A stretch of 64,000 nucleotides of DNA from Silene latifolia (GCF_048544455.1 NC_133537.1:2339807-2403806), one strand, 5' to 3'; counted from the stretch's first letter, positions 1 to 11,604 are shown. Made by a program: numbers and translations. Notes: generated by a model not told the origin, from the letters alone.

Positions 1-146
1 AAATATAAAAAAAAAACTAATCATAAAAAAAACTAACCATTAAAAAAAAGTTATCCATAAAAAAACTAACCATAAATTAGTTAATTATATTTGCAAAATG
101 ACTAACCTAACCCTAAATTAATCTAACTTAACTAATAATGTTTTGC

Positions 147-227
147 CACGTGTCAAGTAGCTATTGGTTTGTATACAAGAAAATATGATATGATATGATA
201 TGATTAATCACATTTCATCACCACGTG
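147..227. promoter_or_regulatory. Two G-box cores upstream of the C2H2 gene
   Basis: The palindrome CACGTG occurs at 147-152 and at 222-227, both in a CCACGTGT-like context, about 540 and 460 bases before the zinc-finger start codon. G-boxes bind bZIP and bHLH factors in plants. Seen: the exact hexamers. Inferred: that they act on the gene at 686. A TATA-like stretch lies near 589-596, followed by a CT-rich leader. Confidence 0.45.
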
Positions 228-375
228 TGGTATGTACAGCTCTCAGTGCCACTCTAACAGATGGAGATCTTCCTGAGATACTTTAAGGAGAAGGTGTTAA
301 ATTGAGGAAACGTCATTATTTATCAGTCCTTTTTCTAACTTCATGTCCATCTATTTCAAAACCACTTATATTTCG

Positions 376-557
376 GTCCCGATCTTTTGGACTGAAACTG
401 TCTAAACTGAACTAAATTTAATAGAGTTGAAATAAATTGAACTAAACTTATTGGAGCAGAACTGAACTGAAATACGGAGTAAAAGTTCATTTATGAAGAA
501 AAGAGTTAAGTTGAACTGAATAAAGCTAAACTGAACTGAAATTAAGTCAAAAAAAAA
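376..557. repeat. Low-complexity CTGAA/TTCAG-type element
   Basis: This stretch consists largely of iterated CTGAACTGAA-like words and contains one TACGGAGTA nonamer at 473-481. The same wording recurs at about 50590-50660, 51374-51587 and 62120-62997, where terminal inverted repeats can be seen. This copy is therefore probably a degraded member of that MITE family in the promoter region of the zinc-finger gene. It starts with GGTCCCGATCTTTTGGACTG, close to the GTTCTTTTGGAC end of the copy at 51374. Confidence 0.45.
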
Positions 558-685
558 AAAAAATAATCTACGTACTCCATTAGTCCATAAATATATACTG
601 TTCCACTATCACAAACACTCCACACTTCCTTCCAACAACATTTTATTCTTCATTTCTTCTTCCTTTCTCCTCTCAACAAAAATAT

Positions 686-1237
686 ATGGCGGAAAATAAC
701 TATACATTATTCAAATTCCCAAACTACCCTTCTTCCTTCCCTTACCCCATCAACCAACACACCCACACCTGCAGATTCCACCACCCTCATTACTCCACCG
801 GTATCAACGTCGCCGCCACGGAAAACAACAACCCATCAAAGAAACAAAAGACCAACCCTACCCCTAAACCTAAAAACGACAATGCCACACCCAAAACTTT
901 CCAATGCCAGTTTTGCCCTCGTAACTTCATCTCCCACGAAGCTCTCGGTGGTCACCAGAATGCTCATAAACGTGAACGTGCTGCTGCTCGTGCTGCTGCT
1001 GCTGCTCGTGCTGCTCGTGCTGCTTCTGCTACTCCTACTCCATTGATGATTGCTTTGGGTTATGGTTACGGTTACGGCGGGTTTTTGATGGGTTTTGGTG
1101 AATGGAAAACTAGTGTCGTCGTCCCTACTACTCCTAGAGGTGGTCAGGTGATGAATAATGAAGATGGTTATGGTACTAATTACTCGTATTATTCAACTCC
1201 TCGTCTTAATCTTGATCTTACTCTTGGCTCTTTCTAA
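686..1237 (+). CDS. Single C2H2 zinc-finger EAR repressor (KNUCKLES-like)
   Basis: This gene encodes a 183-residue nuclear protein, probably a transcriptional repressor. One Q-type C2H2 finger spans about residues 72-94, with zinc ligands C74, C77, H90 and H94. The plant signature QALGGH is here EALGGH, followed by QNAHKRERAAAR as in KNUCKLES and related floral and trichome fingers. An alanine/arginine run follows at 99-113. The C-terminus carries the EAR motif LNLDLTL (174-180), which recruits TOPLESS-type corepressors. There is no intron, as is usual for this family. The first Met follows a CT-rich leader and no other start fits. The N-terminus is low-complexity. The Q-to-E change in the DNA-contacting helix is unusual and could alter target choice. 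Assignment to KNU rather than another single-finger clade is uncertain. Confidence 0.9.
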   Translation: MAENNYTLFKFPNYPSSFPYPINQHTHTCRFHHPHYSTGINVAATENNNPSKKQKTNPTPKPKNDNATPKTFQCQFCPRNFISHEALGGHQNAHKRERAAARAAAAARAARAASATPTPLMIALGYGYGYGGFLMGFGEWKTSVVVPTTPRGGQVMNNEDGYGTNYSYYSTPRLNLDLTLGSF

Positions 1238-1406
1238 TTAATAGAGAGATTTATAGTACGGAGTATTAGATAATTATGGATTAAATAGTTGATTATGGTT
1301 AAAGAGGAGCTTTAATTTTGATGACTAATTTTCAGTTATGGTGTTATTTCAACTTTCTAATGTTGTTATGCAGTTGGGAACTTTATTATTCTGTTCTTAA
1401 TTCTTA

Positions 1407-1613
1407 CTCGCTCCGTTCCGGTCAATTGTTGTCCTTTGGTTTTGACACAAATATCAAGAAAATAGGAAGGGGCCAATTACTAAGTGACAAGTGTAACAAA
1501 TTGGGTATGAATGATCAAATTGCTCATCAAATTCATTCTTAAAATAGAAAGGACAACAATTGACTGACACACCCCAATATGAAAATGGACAACAAATGAC
1601 CGGGACAGAGGGA
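1407..1613. mobile_element. Stowaway-type MITE
   Basis: The ends read CTCGCTCCGTTCCGGTCAATT on the left and its approximate complement, ending GACCGGGACAGAGGGA, on the right. The left end is preceded by TA. This is the CTCCCTCCGT terminus of Stowaway (Tc1/mariner-like) MITEs. A better-preserved relative lies at 56009-56251 and shares the internal words for 'cannot be mistaken' pairs such as TTGTTGTCCT. No coding capacity. Confidence 0.75.
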
Positions 1614-1687
1614 TTATTTTTTTAGTCATGAGTGAATCTTGTCTAAGACCGTCTTAATTTTACATTTTTCTTTCATTTCAATCTTTA

Positions 1688-2440
1688 CTAGGTAGTATTC
1701 CGGTCTGTTTGAATATTTTATATTATTATAATTGAAGATAAATGATATATGACATTTAATATTTTTAGTTATAACTAAATAGAAATATTTAATTTTTTCA
1801 AATCTTAGTTTTGTAGGTTTAACTTCATTGTTTCCAAATAAAATATATAATTTTATTTATAAGTTATGCATGATCAATGATTTATAAATAAGGTATACAA
1901 TATTTATTTGAGGGTAATAATTTTAAAAATTATCTTTTTATTTTTCTCATGTATTTTATTATGCAAATGTCTTTAATATCATTATTTTTGTAGTGAATAT
2001 TCATATGGATGTCATATTGTCATGTCATAGTGCACATACATTCTTGTTACTACATCGTCTATACCCACTTGAGCTCGTGATATGTACTTCAATTTATTAT
2101 GTTTGCGGCATAATTTGTTATGTCAAAAACATATATGTAATGAAAAAGTTCTTTCTCGTTATGTCAAAATCCATCTACTATTTGCCTTATACATGGTTTA
2201 TGTTTTAGTAATAACTTTGTGACTAATCAAATTTCGCATTAATTAAAATAAAATGTATTCGAATAATGCAACAATAAACATTAAGTTCTTAAATTAGATC
2301 ATTTCACGATACAATATTTTCCAAATCAATTAATATTTGTCCAAAAGGATGTGAATATATTTTTATGCATTACTCAACTTATTCAAATTTTTAGTTATCT
2401 TACTTGTGTTATGTATCAAACACATTCATAAGAAATTTGC
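1688..2440 (-). mobile_element. Helitron-like repeat, copy 1 (3' end at 1688)
   Basis: About 750 bases match 6587-7448 with moderate divergence: shared words include AATATTTTAT, GTTATGCATGATCAATG and ATTTTTGTAGTGAATATTCAT. On the minus strand both copies end in CTAG followed by T, the 3' terminus and target of Helitrons. The hairpin before the end is degraded in this copy. The homology starts exactly at the CTAG in both copies, which supports a true element end. The 5' end was not found; homology fades after about 2440. Confidence 0.55.
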
Positions 2441-3012
2441 ACGGTAAGAAAGGATATATTCTTTTTGCACTAAAATTTATATACTTTTTCGTACCTCTTT
2501 TATTTTTTATTGTGCTTCAAAATGTCTTTTTTATTTGGTAAATATTTTTATAATTATCGTACCTTTTTTATTCTATACTGTAACCATTTTTATCAGTACC
2601 TCATTTAATAATATTCGTACTTATTTTATTGCTTTTTGTACCATTTTCCATCAATTTATAATTACTCTCTCAATAAGTTTATTGAGTTAAGGTTCCCCTA
2701 TCTACTTTTTAAAGTCAACTGTATTAGAGGCAATATTAAATATGTGCTCGTGCTTAACTTTTTCTTTGTTGTCTCTCTTTTTCTTTGTTGCCTCTTTAAC
2801 TCCTAGTAATTAGTATGATATCCTAACTTCATTCTTAATTTTACTTGCAAAAAACTGATCTTTTCTTTTGTTACTACGGAGTATATGTGAAATAAACGAA
2901 AACTCTCGCTAAATGGTTTCTTGACTTAAGTAATTTTAAGATTAACTCTTTTCTCCTTTTCTTTTTTATTTATTATGATAAACTAAAGTTAATTGTTGCA
3001 ACTAAATATAAT
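2441..3012. other. AT-rich intergenic sequence
   Basis: No gene, RNA or complete element was recognised. One TACGGAGTA nonamer lies at 2875-2883. Confidence 0.6.
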
Positions 3013-4842
3013 TATAACACCCCTCTTACCCGGCCAAGGTAATCGGGAGTGTCACCATCTCTATTGGCCGAGGTAGTGAGTCGCAACTCTAATCAAGTAA
3101 CATTTTATTAAAGTACATGTTTGAAGAATTACATGATATATATGAATTATACAATACAAAATGGCGTGACTACTACAATCGTTCTAGGCAAGTCTACATC
3201 AACTAACACATGACTACTCAACTCGACTCCGTATATCCGCGGCACGGCCCATATCCCGATCATCATATCCAAACCTGTACTCCAAACTGCTCCCCATATG
3301 ATCCAAATTATGATATAAATTATCACAGACCACCCCAATTAAAGAAGGGGAGAGTTTACACATAACCAACCCACGTCAGTTACAATAATACAAATGCTCA
3401 TGACACTATATGAGAACAACGCAATACAATGAATGAAATGCTCATGGAACACAAGTCTCCTTCGGCCACAACTCCACAAGGATACCCGGGACGCACCCGA
3501 AGTACCACCACCAAACAACCCGGACCGCAGTTCGTGAAAAGATACCCGGGACACACCCGAAGTACCGAGCCCGGGAGCTAACCAAAACCTTGCCAGATTC
3601 GGGACGCACTCGAATCCCTCCGTCCTCAAGCCATTAATGCGCACGTCATGGAGCGACTCAAGCGTAAAACGGTCTCCCAAACCGCTTTACGTCTCTTCAA
3701 CAACCACACACCCAACTCCACCGCAACCTCCAACCTCCACCGACAATCACGTGTAATCAATATACATCCTAATATGCCAAGTACTAATACACCATCAAAA
3801 CAACATGAACCTCATTATACCATGAATGCATGTACCAACAATTACTCTACTACCTCTTTAAGGCGCAATTCCTCATTATCATGTTATAATGCAAAACCAA
3901 CATCAATATGAGGCCAATGACAATTACCCACTATCATGTTACAATGCAATTCCAACAATTATAATAATGATTTAAGACATAATAATCCCCCATTAACATG
4001 TTATAATGCAATCCCAACCATCTACAGCAATCCCCTAAGACACATGTATCCAATAACATGTTATAATACAATTAAAACAATCATGTGAGACTCATAACAA
4101 CAATAACGACACATGTAAACATTCATACTATTGAAACCGAGTAGGAAAACCCTACCTTTTAGCAAACTCCGCAAGCAACTCGAAACAAGCATGAATCCGT
4201 CTTCTACACAACACTTCCTACATCAATATATAACAATACTATCACAATAAGGTCTTGCACCTTATTAATAAATGAAACCTTTTATTATTAACCCTTAATT
4301 ACCCCTAATACTAATTATAATTACTAATTAGAAACACCCACAGAAACCCCAAAATGTCAGGGTTTAAATTAAGATGAGAGAAAGGTGGAAAGTTTGACTT
4401 ATATACAAGGATGAGATCGGGGAGAGGTAGAGGGAAATGATGCATCTTCTTCAAACTCATACTCAAATCCATGGAAGGAGGCTAGGAAATGTGCATGTAG
4501 AGAGATGTGGGAGATATTTTAGGGTTTTAGAGAGAAGGGGAAATGAATGGTTTGGCTGCGAACTATTACCGGCTTTTAGTTTATGACGTCCACTGAACCG
4601 CTCCACTCGGTCGAGTGGATCCATACACTTGGCCGAGTGCGCCTCACTCGGTCGAGTATATCAAATTATCAATACTCGGTCGAATGCCACCCACTCGTTC
4701 CACCAATCCCACACTCGGTCTAGTATAACTCACACTCGGTCTAGTGTCACTCGTTACCTTACTCACGAGTAGACTCTCGTCAAGCGCAAGGGTCCTTTCA
4801 CTATTCCCAGATAGTCCTTTAAAAGTATCAAAAGAACCGATA
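3013..4842 (-). mobile_element. Old LTR-retrotransposon fragment (probably LTR, Ty3/gypsy-like)
   Basis: The stretch begins at ATAACACCCCTCTTACCCGG and has the texture of a long LTR read on the minus strand, with a TATA-like region near 4395-4405 and a cluster of ACTCGGTCGAGT-type near-palindromes at about 4590-4750. No paired LTR, gag or pol was recognised, so a solo LTR or fragment is likely. It is broken. A Mutator-like element sits at its right side (4852-5607). Family assignment is tentative. Confidence 0.4.
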
Positions 4843-4851
4843 TTACAATAA

Positions 4852-5607
4852 GGATGGATTTTTTGTGAAACACAACCTTTAAAAAAACCTTTTTGTGAAA
4901 CACTACCTTTAAAAACAAAAATTGTAAAACACAACCTTTAAAAACCAAAAAGTTGCGAAACACTACTTTTTGGTCGGATTCCGTCAGCTATATTCATTTC
5001 CGGTGTCATAATAATAGCTCACACGTGTCATGTTTATTTGACTTTTTATGTTTTTTTGTTCCCCCCCAATTAATCTCCCTCTTTCTTAATTCCCCCGGTA
5101 AAAGCTCCATCCCTCTTTATCTCATTGTCATCTACTTCACCACTTCTCTGCCTCAATTTTTCTAAATAACTCCCTCTTTCTTTTCACAATGTTCAGTGAC
5201 TGTTCAGAATCTTCGTCAACATCGCTTCTCAAATGTCGTTATGGCATCCCTGCCACCTTAAAACTTTCATGATGGAAAAAAAATCAAGGAAGAAGGTTTC
5301 TAATATAACATGTAAAAATTTGGATTGTTTAAGGTGATTTCAGATCTAAATTTAAGTGAAATAAAATTGAAGGAAGACTTTGGACATCACTCATTCACAC
5401 GTGATAGAGTAATTGATTTTTTTGGTGCACTTATAGCGTATTTAATGGCGAGTTATCACCAGATTTTTATTAATTTGGTCAAACTCCGGCCTAAAAGTAG
5501 TGTTTTGCAACTTTTTTGTTTTTAAAGGTTGTGTTTTACAATTTTTGGTTTTAAAGGTAGTGTTTCACAAAGAGCTTTTTTTAAAGGTTGTGTTTCACAA
5601 AAAATCC
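4852..5607. mobile_element. Mutator-like element with captured fragment, copy 1
   Basis: A 756-base element flanked by a perfect 9-bp target duplication TTACAATAA (4843-4851 and 5608-5616), the hallmark of Mutator-like elements. Terminal inverted repeats of roughly 120 bases begin GGATTTTTTGTGAAACAC and consist of iterated 'AAACACNACCTTTAAAAA' words. The left end repeats GGAT once (GGATGGATT). No transposase is present, so it is non-autonomous. The interior holds a short open frame at 5189-5272 and related sequence to about 5330 that resemble a GRF-type zinc finger (see findings). Copy 2 lies at 60183-60932. Confidence 0.85.
5189..5330 (+). pseudogene. Possible captured GRF-type zinc-finger fragment
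   Basis: The frame from 5189 reads MFSDCSESSSTSLLKCRYGI then PATLKLS and a stop at 5270-5272. Ten bases on, in another frame, 5282-5302 reads NQGRRFL. The order C-x-x-G...A-x-L...S then N-x-GRRF matches the plant zf-GRF module (CxCG...TSxT..NPGRRFxxC). The second cysteine is tyrosine, there is a frameshift between the parts, and the tail is cut. Copy 2 at 60517-60640 has RRFPTCKNLG in the matching place, restoring the expected cysteine. This is a fragment inside a transposon, not an active gene. The match is from memory. Confidence 0.4.
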
Positions 5608-5616
5608 TTACAATAA

Positions 5617-6480
5617 TAATATTTGCATAATTTTGTTACAAAACAACAAAAGCATTACACAGTTATTCTTAAAGTATATTTCGTAGTTTCTAATTAGTTC
5701 TAAAGTACACATATATCATTCTCTTGAAATTGTATCTAAAGAAATTAAAAACTGAATTTTAAATTAGAAACAAATAAAATTAAAGAAATGCTCCTACGAA
5801 ATAAAAGACACTAAATTTATTTTCTTCACATCGAGAAACTTCTCCATCAATCTACTCCTTTTATTCCAAAACCTTTTGGCAGTCGTAACTTGTGAGGCGT
5901 GTCTTATTGTAGTTTAGGGAATTAGAGTAGATCTTATAGTAGGTGATAAGAAGGAATGTTTTTTATATTAGTGATAGTCTGGATGATCTTGATTAAGAAT
6001 GCTAATCCCTCTTATCAACAATCAACCCTTCATGTACGAAAACACAACATAGAGATATAATGGGTTAAGCTTCTACAATCAACATTGTCCTTCATGAAAA
6101 AGATAAATATTGGAAGAAGTATATGTTATGTTTTATTTGATATTTGTGTGGGTTATTCTAAAAATATCGAAAGTTATTCTAAATGTTAAATGCATATTGT
6201 GGTTGATGAGGAACTGACAACTACGTTTATTTATATGCATGTGTACGTAGGTTTTTACTTAGATACATGCATGCATGTGTACTAAATTTACCATTTTCAT
6301 TTATATGGGACTATGCAATGAATTTGTGCACCTTTGCGAGTGTAATAATGTTTGTTACTTCTAGGTACAAATGTTTGTACACCTGACGTACTATTGTTTT
6401 AAGCGCATTTATCATACGTAATATTCAACAGACATGATATACAAATATATAATGCATCATCACATGATTATTTAATATAG

Positions 6481-6482
<2 letters not shown>
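5617..6482. other. AT-rich intergenic sequence
   Basis: No gene was recognised. It may include the right-hand remainder of the LTR fragment interrupted by the Mutator-like element. Confidence 0.5.
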
Positions 6483-6513
<31 letters not shown>

Positions 6514-6535
6514 TATTTTATTTTATTTTATTTTA
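6483..6535. repeat. (TTA)n and (TTTTA)n microsatellite
   Basis: An uninterrupted run of TTA units passes into TTTTA units. It is a simple repeat and holds no gene. Confidence 0.9.
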
Positions 6536-6586
6536 CTAATGTCACATGTCAAGTTTACAGCTTCCGAACCCAACTTTATATATAGA

Positions 6587-7448
6587 CTAGGTAAAATTCC
6601 GTGCTTCGCGGATCTGTCTGAATATTTTATTATTATACTTGAAGAAAATAATATAATTGATATATATTTAATATTTTTTGTTATAAATAGAAATAGATTA
6701 ATCTTTTTCAAATCTTAATTTTTTAGGTTTAACTTCAAAGTTTTAAAATAAAATAAGTATAATTTTAATTCTAAGTAATAGGTCATAGTTAGTTATGCAT
6801 GATCAATGTTTTATAAATAAATATACAAAAATTATTTGAAGATAATAATTAAAAAATATATCTTTTCTTTTTTTCACATGTGATTTATTACGCAAATGTC
6901 TAGTATCATTATTTTTGTAGTGAATATTCATAGGGATGTCATGCTACATGGCACATACATGCTCGTTAGTCGTTACTATACATTGTCTATACCACTTAAA
7001 CTCATGATATGTACTTCGATTTAGTATGTACATAAACTTTTGCGACATAATTTTTTATTGTTAAAATACACATATCATAGAAAGTATTTTCAATGTTTTT
7101 AGTTACGTCGAATTTCTTCTACTCTTTGCCATGGAGACGGTATAGATTTTAGTAATATTTCTGTGAGTAATCAAATATTATATTAATTAAAAATAAATGT
7201 ATTCGAATAATGCAACAATCAACATTACGTACTTATATTAGATCATTGCGTGATACATTATCTTCCAAATCTATTAATATTCGTTCAAAAGGACGTGAAT
7301 ATATTTTTTTGGTTTTTTTTTTTCATTTTTTTGATGAATAATGTATGGTGCTTATTTATTAAATATATATGGTTCAAACTCGACTTATTCGAATGTTTTA
7401 GTTGTGCCTAACATGTGCTATGTGATAAACATATTTATAAGAAACTTG
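6587..7448 (-). mobile_element. Helitron-like repeat, copy 2 (3' end at 6587)
   Basis: Same family and orientation as 1688-2440. On the minus strand the end reads TCCGCGAAGCACGGA, a short hairpin with a 3-base loop and one mismatch, then a few bases and CTAG with T beyond (target A|T). A 3' hairpin shortly before CTAG is the Helitron signature. No Rep/helicase coding was seen; the copy is non-autonomous or truncated. The 5' end is unresolved. Confidence 0.6.
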
Positions 7449-8241
7449 CGCTTTTTGGTTTTCGACACAACTATAAATAATGATGTATAAGATTTTACCT
7501 AAAAATAAAACAGATTGAACTTTCTCAAGAATAATTTTTTGAGGTTAACTTCAAAGTATTTTAAAATACAACAATTAGAATGTTTAATTAAACTGCATTC
7601 TTTATCACCGTGTTCATACTTCATACATGTCCGTTATCAAATCTTGTATGTATTTAATTTGTCGCAATATAATTTACACATTCGCACTTATAAAAACTAT
7701 CTCTTAGTAGTTATATATCTTTAATTTTTTCAATAAGTACAATCTCTAACGAATATGTTTTGATTGATGTATCAAATGATCCAAGTTTAACGGTATTTCT
7801 CAAAACGTTTTCTTATTTGAACGTAAAACATGACACTCACCTAAATTACCTGTACATATCAAAATATTTCAATTAATATAATGGAAATTATACTCAATTG
7901 AAAGTAATTTTTGCAATAAACGTAATGATTTACAATTTAGATTTTTTTATCAAAATACTACCTCTATTATTTTATATATGTCATTCTTGCATTTCGAGAC
8001 ACTCAATTCTCTCTTCAATATCTCAAAATATATGAACTAATAATATGAAATGTATACCCTTATGAAAGCAAAATTCATGACGAATCTAATGATATAATTT
8101 TCATAATTTATCTGAGTAAATTTTCATATAATTTAAAGTCAAAGGCTTATCTCGTAAAACGAAACGTCAATATAAAGTAATGGAGTATTTATTTTTATTT
8201 TAATAAATTTAGAATCAAATAACCCTACTTATTTAGTATAT
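7449..8241. other. AT-rich intergenic sequence
   Basis: Nothing recognised beyond generic AT-rich sequence. Short open frames here have no recognisable similarity. Confidence 0.6.
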
Positions 8242-8703
8242 GGATTTTTCTATCATGTGCCCACTAGGCACACAAATACTATCCTACAACCAGTTGTATA
8301 GTACCATTGTACAACCGCCTCAAGTTGTTGAGCTCATACACAAAGTTGTTGAGCTATCTTATAAGTTATTGAGCTATTTTACGAAGTTATTGAGCTTAAT
8401 AATTATTCTGTTAAGCTCAATAACTTTGTATCATAGCTCGATAACTTTCTTAATAGAGCTCAATAACTTTATAATTAACAAAGCTCAACTACATTGAATT
8501 GGTTGTATATACAACCAGTTGTATAATACATTAACTGCACTAGACACATGATAAGAAACCTAAAATGAAAATAATTAAATGCTAATTTTATGGGAATAGG
8601 GTAAAGGTAGTTACATATTTCAATTTCCCATAAAATTAGCATTTAATTATTTCATTTTGAGTTTCTTAACATATGTGCCTAGTGGGTACATGATAGAAAA
8701 ACC
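8242..8703. mobile_element. TIR element with nested palindromes
   Basis: The ends GGATTTTTCTATCATGTGCC and the complement of TGATAGAAAAACC form inverted repeats of about 30 bases. The flanks TTAGTATAT and TTATATATA are only loosely alike, so the target duplication is decayed or absent. Inside lies a second inverted structure, about 8285-8535, whose arms carry three to four iterations each of AGTTATTGAGCT-like words in opposite orientation, bounded by the palindrome ACAACCAGTTGT. A third inverted pair occupies about 8556-8675 (TAAATGCTAATTTTATGGG and its complement). It has no coding capacity. Confidence 0.65.
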
Positions 8704-9107
8704 TTATATATAATTCAATAAATATGGTAACATTTATTAATCTATATAATTAATATTTTGTTGAGATTTATGTAGTATTTACCATGTTCATATTTAGTGA
8801 TTAGCTATAATTAATGAGCGTAATTAAGGCTGAATACGCCACTTGGCGCATCCACAATGTTTCAACCAGTAGCGTATCTCGAGATTGTAGATGGGGGATG
8901 CAAAAATTCAACTAAACATAAAGCATCGAGTTAGTAGCGGGTTTTAGATTAAGATAACGAGAGAGTGTAGGCATAAAATATTGACTAGAATTAAATTTAT
9001 ATACTTGGTTTAGAAGAGTAATTTTTTAAATTACTGGCCCGAAAAATTTTAAGCCGATACAACCTTATCCTTTTACATATTTTTATATGTTTATTTTAGT
9101 ATGCATG
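8704..9107. other. Intergenic sequence
   Basis: No feature recognised. It includes AGTAGCGTATCTCGAGATTG near 8870, which reads like a worn transposon end but could not be paired. Confidence 0.5.
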
Positions 9108-11604
9108 TGTAGACACCTCGTTTCTGCACCCCTCGCAAACCACCCGGTGATGATTGGGCCGCATGTCTGGTACGCGGAACGATTTGTGACAGTTCGTAAG
9201 TTTATCGTCAAGTGATTGCTCAAACATTTATGTCTACCTCTTAGTTGTCATCTACGTGCCGATACGGTCGTTTTGGCAGTAATTAGAGTACATTTGGAGT
9301 CCGGGTCAAAAACCGTCTTCATTTCCTAAAACCGTCAAATCCCGAGTCAAAGCAATGTGCATGTCTACCTAAGGTTAGGATGTCATAAAATGTTGGGATT
9401 ATATCTCATTTTGAGTCCCATGTCACTTCTTTGGTCTAAACTAAAAGTTTACATTACAAAATGTGCATTTCATTTAGTTAAAATTGCAACCCGACCTTTA
9501 GGCCCGTTTTACGAGGTCATAACAAATTTTTTGGGTCAGGCCTATTTCACAGAAAGTTCTAGATCTTTCTTTTAGCTTTCCAACGCCACCAAAATCACCT
9601 TATTCCGAGTCTTGTAGAGAAAGTTATGCCTAAAATACGACAGGCTGTCAAACGCGCTTTCTTGCGCAGGAGGAACCCGCTGAGGAAAGGACGCGGCAGT
9701 CTTGCGCTCTCTTCCAAGGGACGCAGCTCTGCTGCGCCTTTTCCTCAAGGTTTTCTTTTTGTCCAAGTTTCCGCGTTTAACCTAAGTCGGTTATTTCCGG
9801 ATCTTTCTCTCCTTTCCTAAACCCTAATCCGTGATTAGTATAAATAGGGAGCTTCGTTCCTCATATTTCTCACGCGAGTGTCCGCCCTTCTCTTCTCCCT
9901 TTGCATTCTAGACTTTGTTCTTACTTTTTGGCGTCTACGTGCTTGAACTTTCGACCACGTAAGCTCGGATCCTTCTGAGTACCAGCCTCCCCGTTTGCAT
10001 GACCGACCAATTTGACCAACTACACATCAATCAACTTAATTAATCTAATCGTTTTCCTCTTACGAGGGCACTTTCTTTGCATTCGCGTCGAGCATCACTA
10101 ATTGATATCTTAGTCCTTCTCGTTTCGTCAAACATGTAAGTCTGAGGGTGTATAATCTCTTTTTTATTTATTGTATCACAATTGTAAGGTTTATGTCGAA
10201 AATACCTCGTTAAAACCGATTTCTAATATCATGTTCAAAACCTCTTTTACGGATTTCCAGAAAACTAACCGTCGAGAAAGGACGCAAAGAATCGCTGCGC
10301 CTCTTGAAGGAGCGCGATTCTCGCCGCGCCTCTTCGTGAGGGCTGCAGTTCTCGCTTTCTTTCTTCTTCCTTAAATCCTCGTAATTCGTCTTGTTTTATT
10401 CGTCTTTGTTTCGTTTGTTTGTTAATTCTTTGTTATAATAGCATGATAATCTCATATGTATATTGTTCATCATTCATTAGCATATAATTCGTCATAAATC
10501 CGACTTAAATCCCAAGTAATCTCATATTTGCGGGTTTTCGTCATTAAATTCAATCCAGGTTGTAGAAATTCGATTTGTTCATATTGAGTTTCTGGAATTC
10601 ATCGTTGGTATATTTGTATCTGTTTATCATCATATGTTATTCATTAATTCATCATGTTTAGTTTAGTCCAATTAATTTGTTTAGTTTGTTAATTATTAAT
10701 ATCGTTCACTCCTGTAATTAATCCATCTTAATTCCGTCTCACCCATGTTTATTGCTTTCATGACCCATTCATATGTTAAAAGAACCTATTAATCACTTTC
10801 ATCCGAGTAAATAAATTAGTTTATCATTAAATCCACCAATGAGTATTAACAACACGCAATTCCGGCTTCACAGCCAGAATTCAGGTCAGGAACAGACGCA
10901 GCGTCTGCTGCGCCTATTCCAAAGGACGCAGCTCTGTTGCGCCTGTTCCGGGTTGAATTCTGTTCCTGAACTCCGTGTTGCCTTGACCTAGTTTAATTAG
11001 TTTACGTATAATTAACTATTATTCGTATTATCGCCTTCTGGTCTATTCGTTAATTCATTCTTTTATTCTTTTTTCTCAAATCATCCGTTTTAAAGGTATT
11101 TTCGACATAAATCGCCTAATCCAATATTATTGTAATTTTCATTATTGTAATGTTCTTTCGTTGTATTTATCATTATTTCTTGTATCATTTGTATGCTTTT
11201 ACCTATAATCAACCTTAAATCCCACTTCGACCTAATTGTTTGCTAACTTAATTGTCCACCGACTTAGCCTAATTCTCACATGCTAGGATTAAAACTTGGA
11301 TGTTGCATTGCATGCATATAGCCGACGATAAATCGAGTACGAATAACTTCCCTAATCATTAGTAGAGGCCGCTATCGAGGCGGGCGGGATTAGGTGTTCG
11401 ATCAAAAGAGCTTCCTAATACGTACCCTCACCCCTTACTCCAGATCTCCGTGAACACCCGTGTTCATTGGCATCCACGAGAGTCATTCTAGACATAGAAT
11501 GCTAAGGGTAACGATTGCTTAGTGTTCATGTCTCTACTTTGTGTCTAGACATGACACGAGGTATTCGAACGGTTCCAATTTCCATAAAAATTGGTGGCGA
11601 CTCC
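9108..11604 (+). mobile_element. Old long LTR with adjacent primer-binding site (Ty3/gypsy Tat/Ogre-like)
   Basis: A stretch of about 2.5 kb starts TGTAGACACC and ends near 11584 (TTTCCA), followed after a short spacer by GGTGGCGACTCC (11593-11604), which resembles the tRNA-Arg-type primer-binding site of Tat/Ogre elements. LTRs of this length are typical of that lineage. Within it, GGACGCAGCTCTGCTGCGCC-like words recur in three clusters (about 9660-9745, 10275-10340, 10890-10945). A TATAAATA-like box is at 9839-9846. The internal region and the second LTR are not present; broken. Confidence 0.55.
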
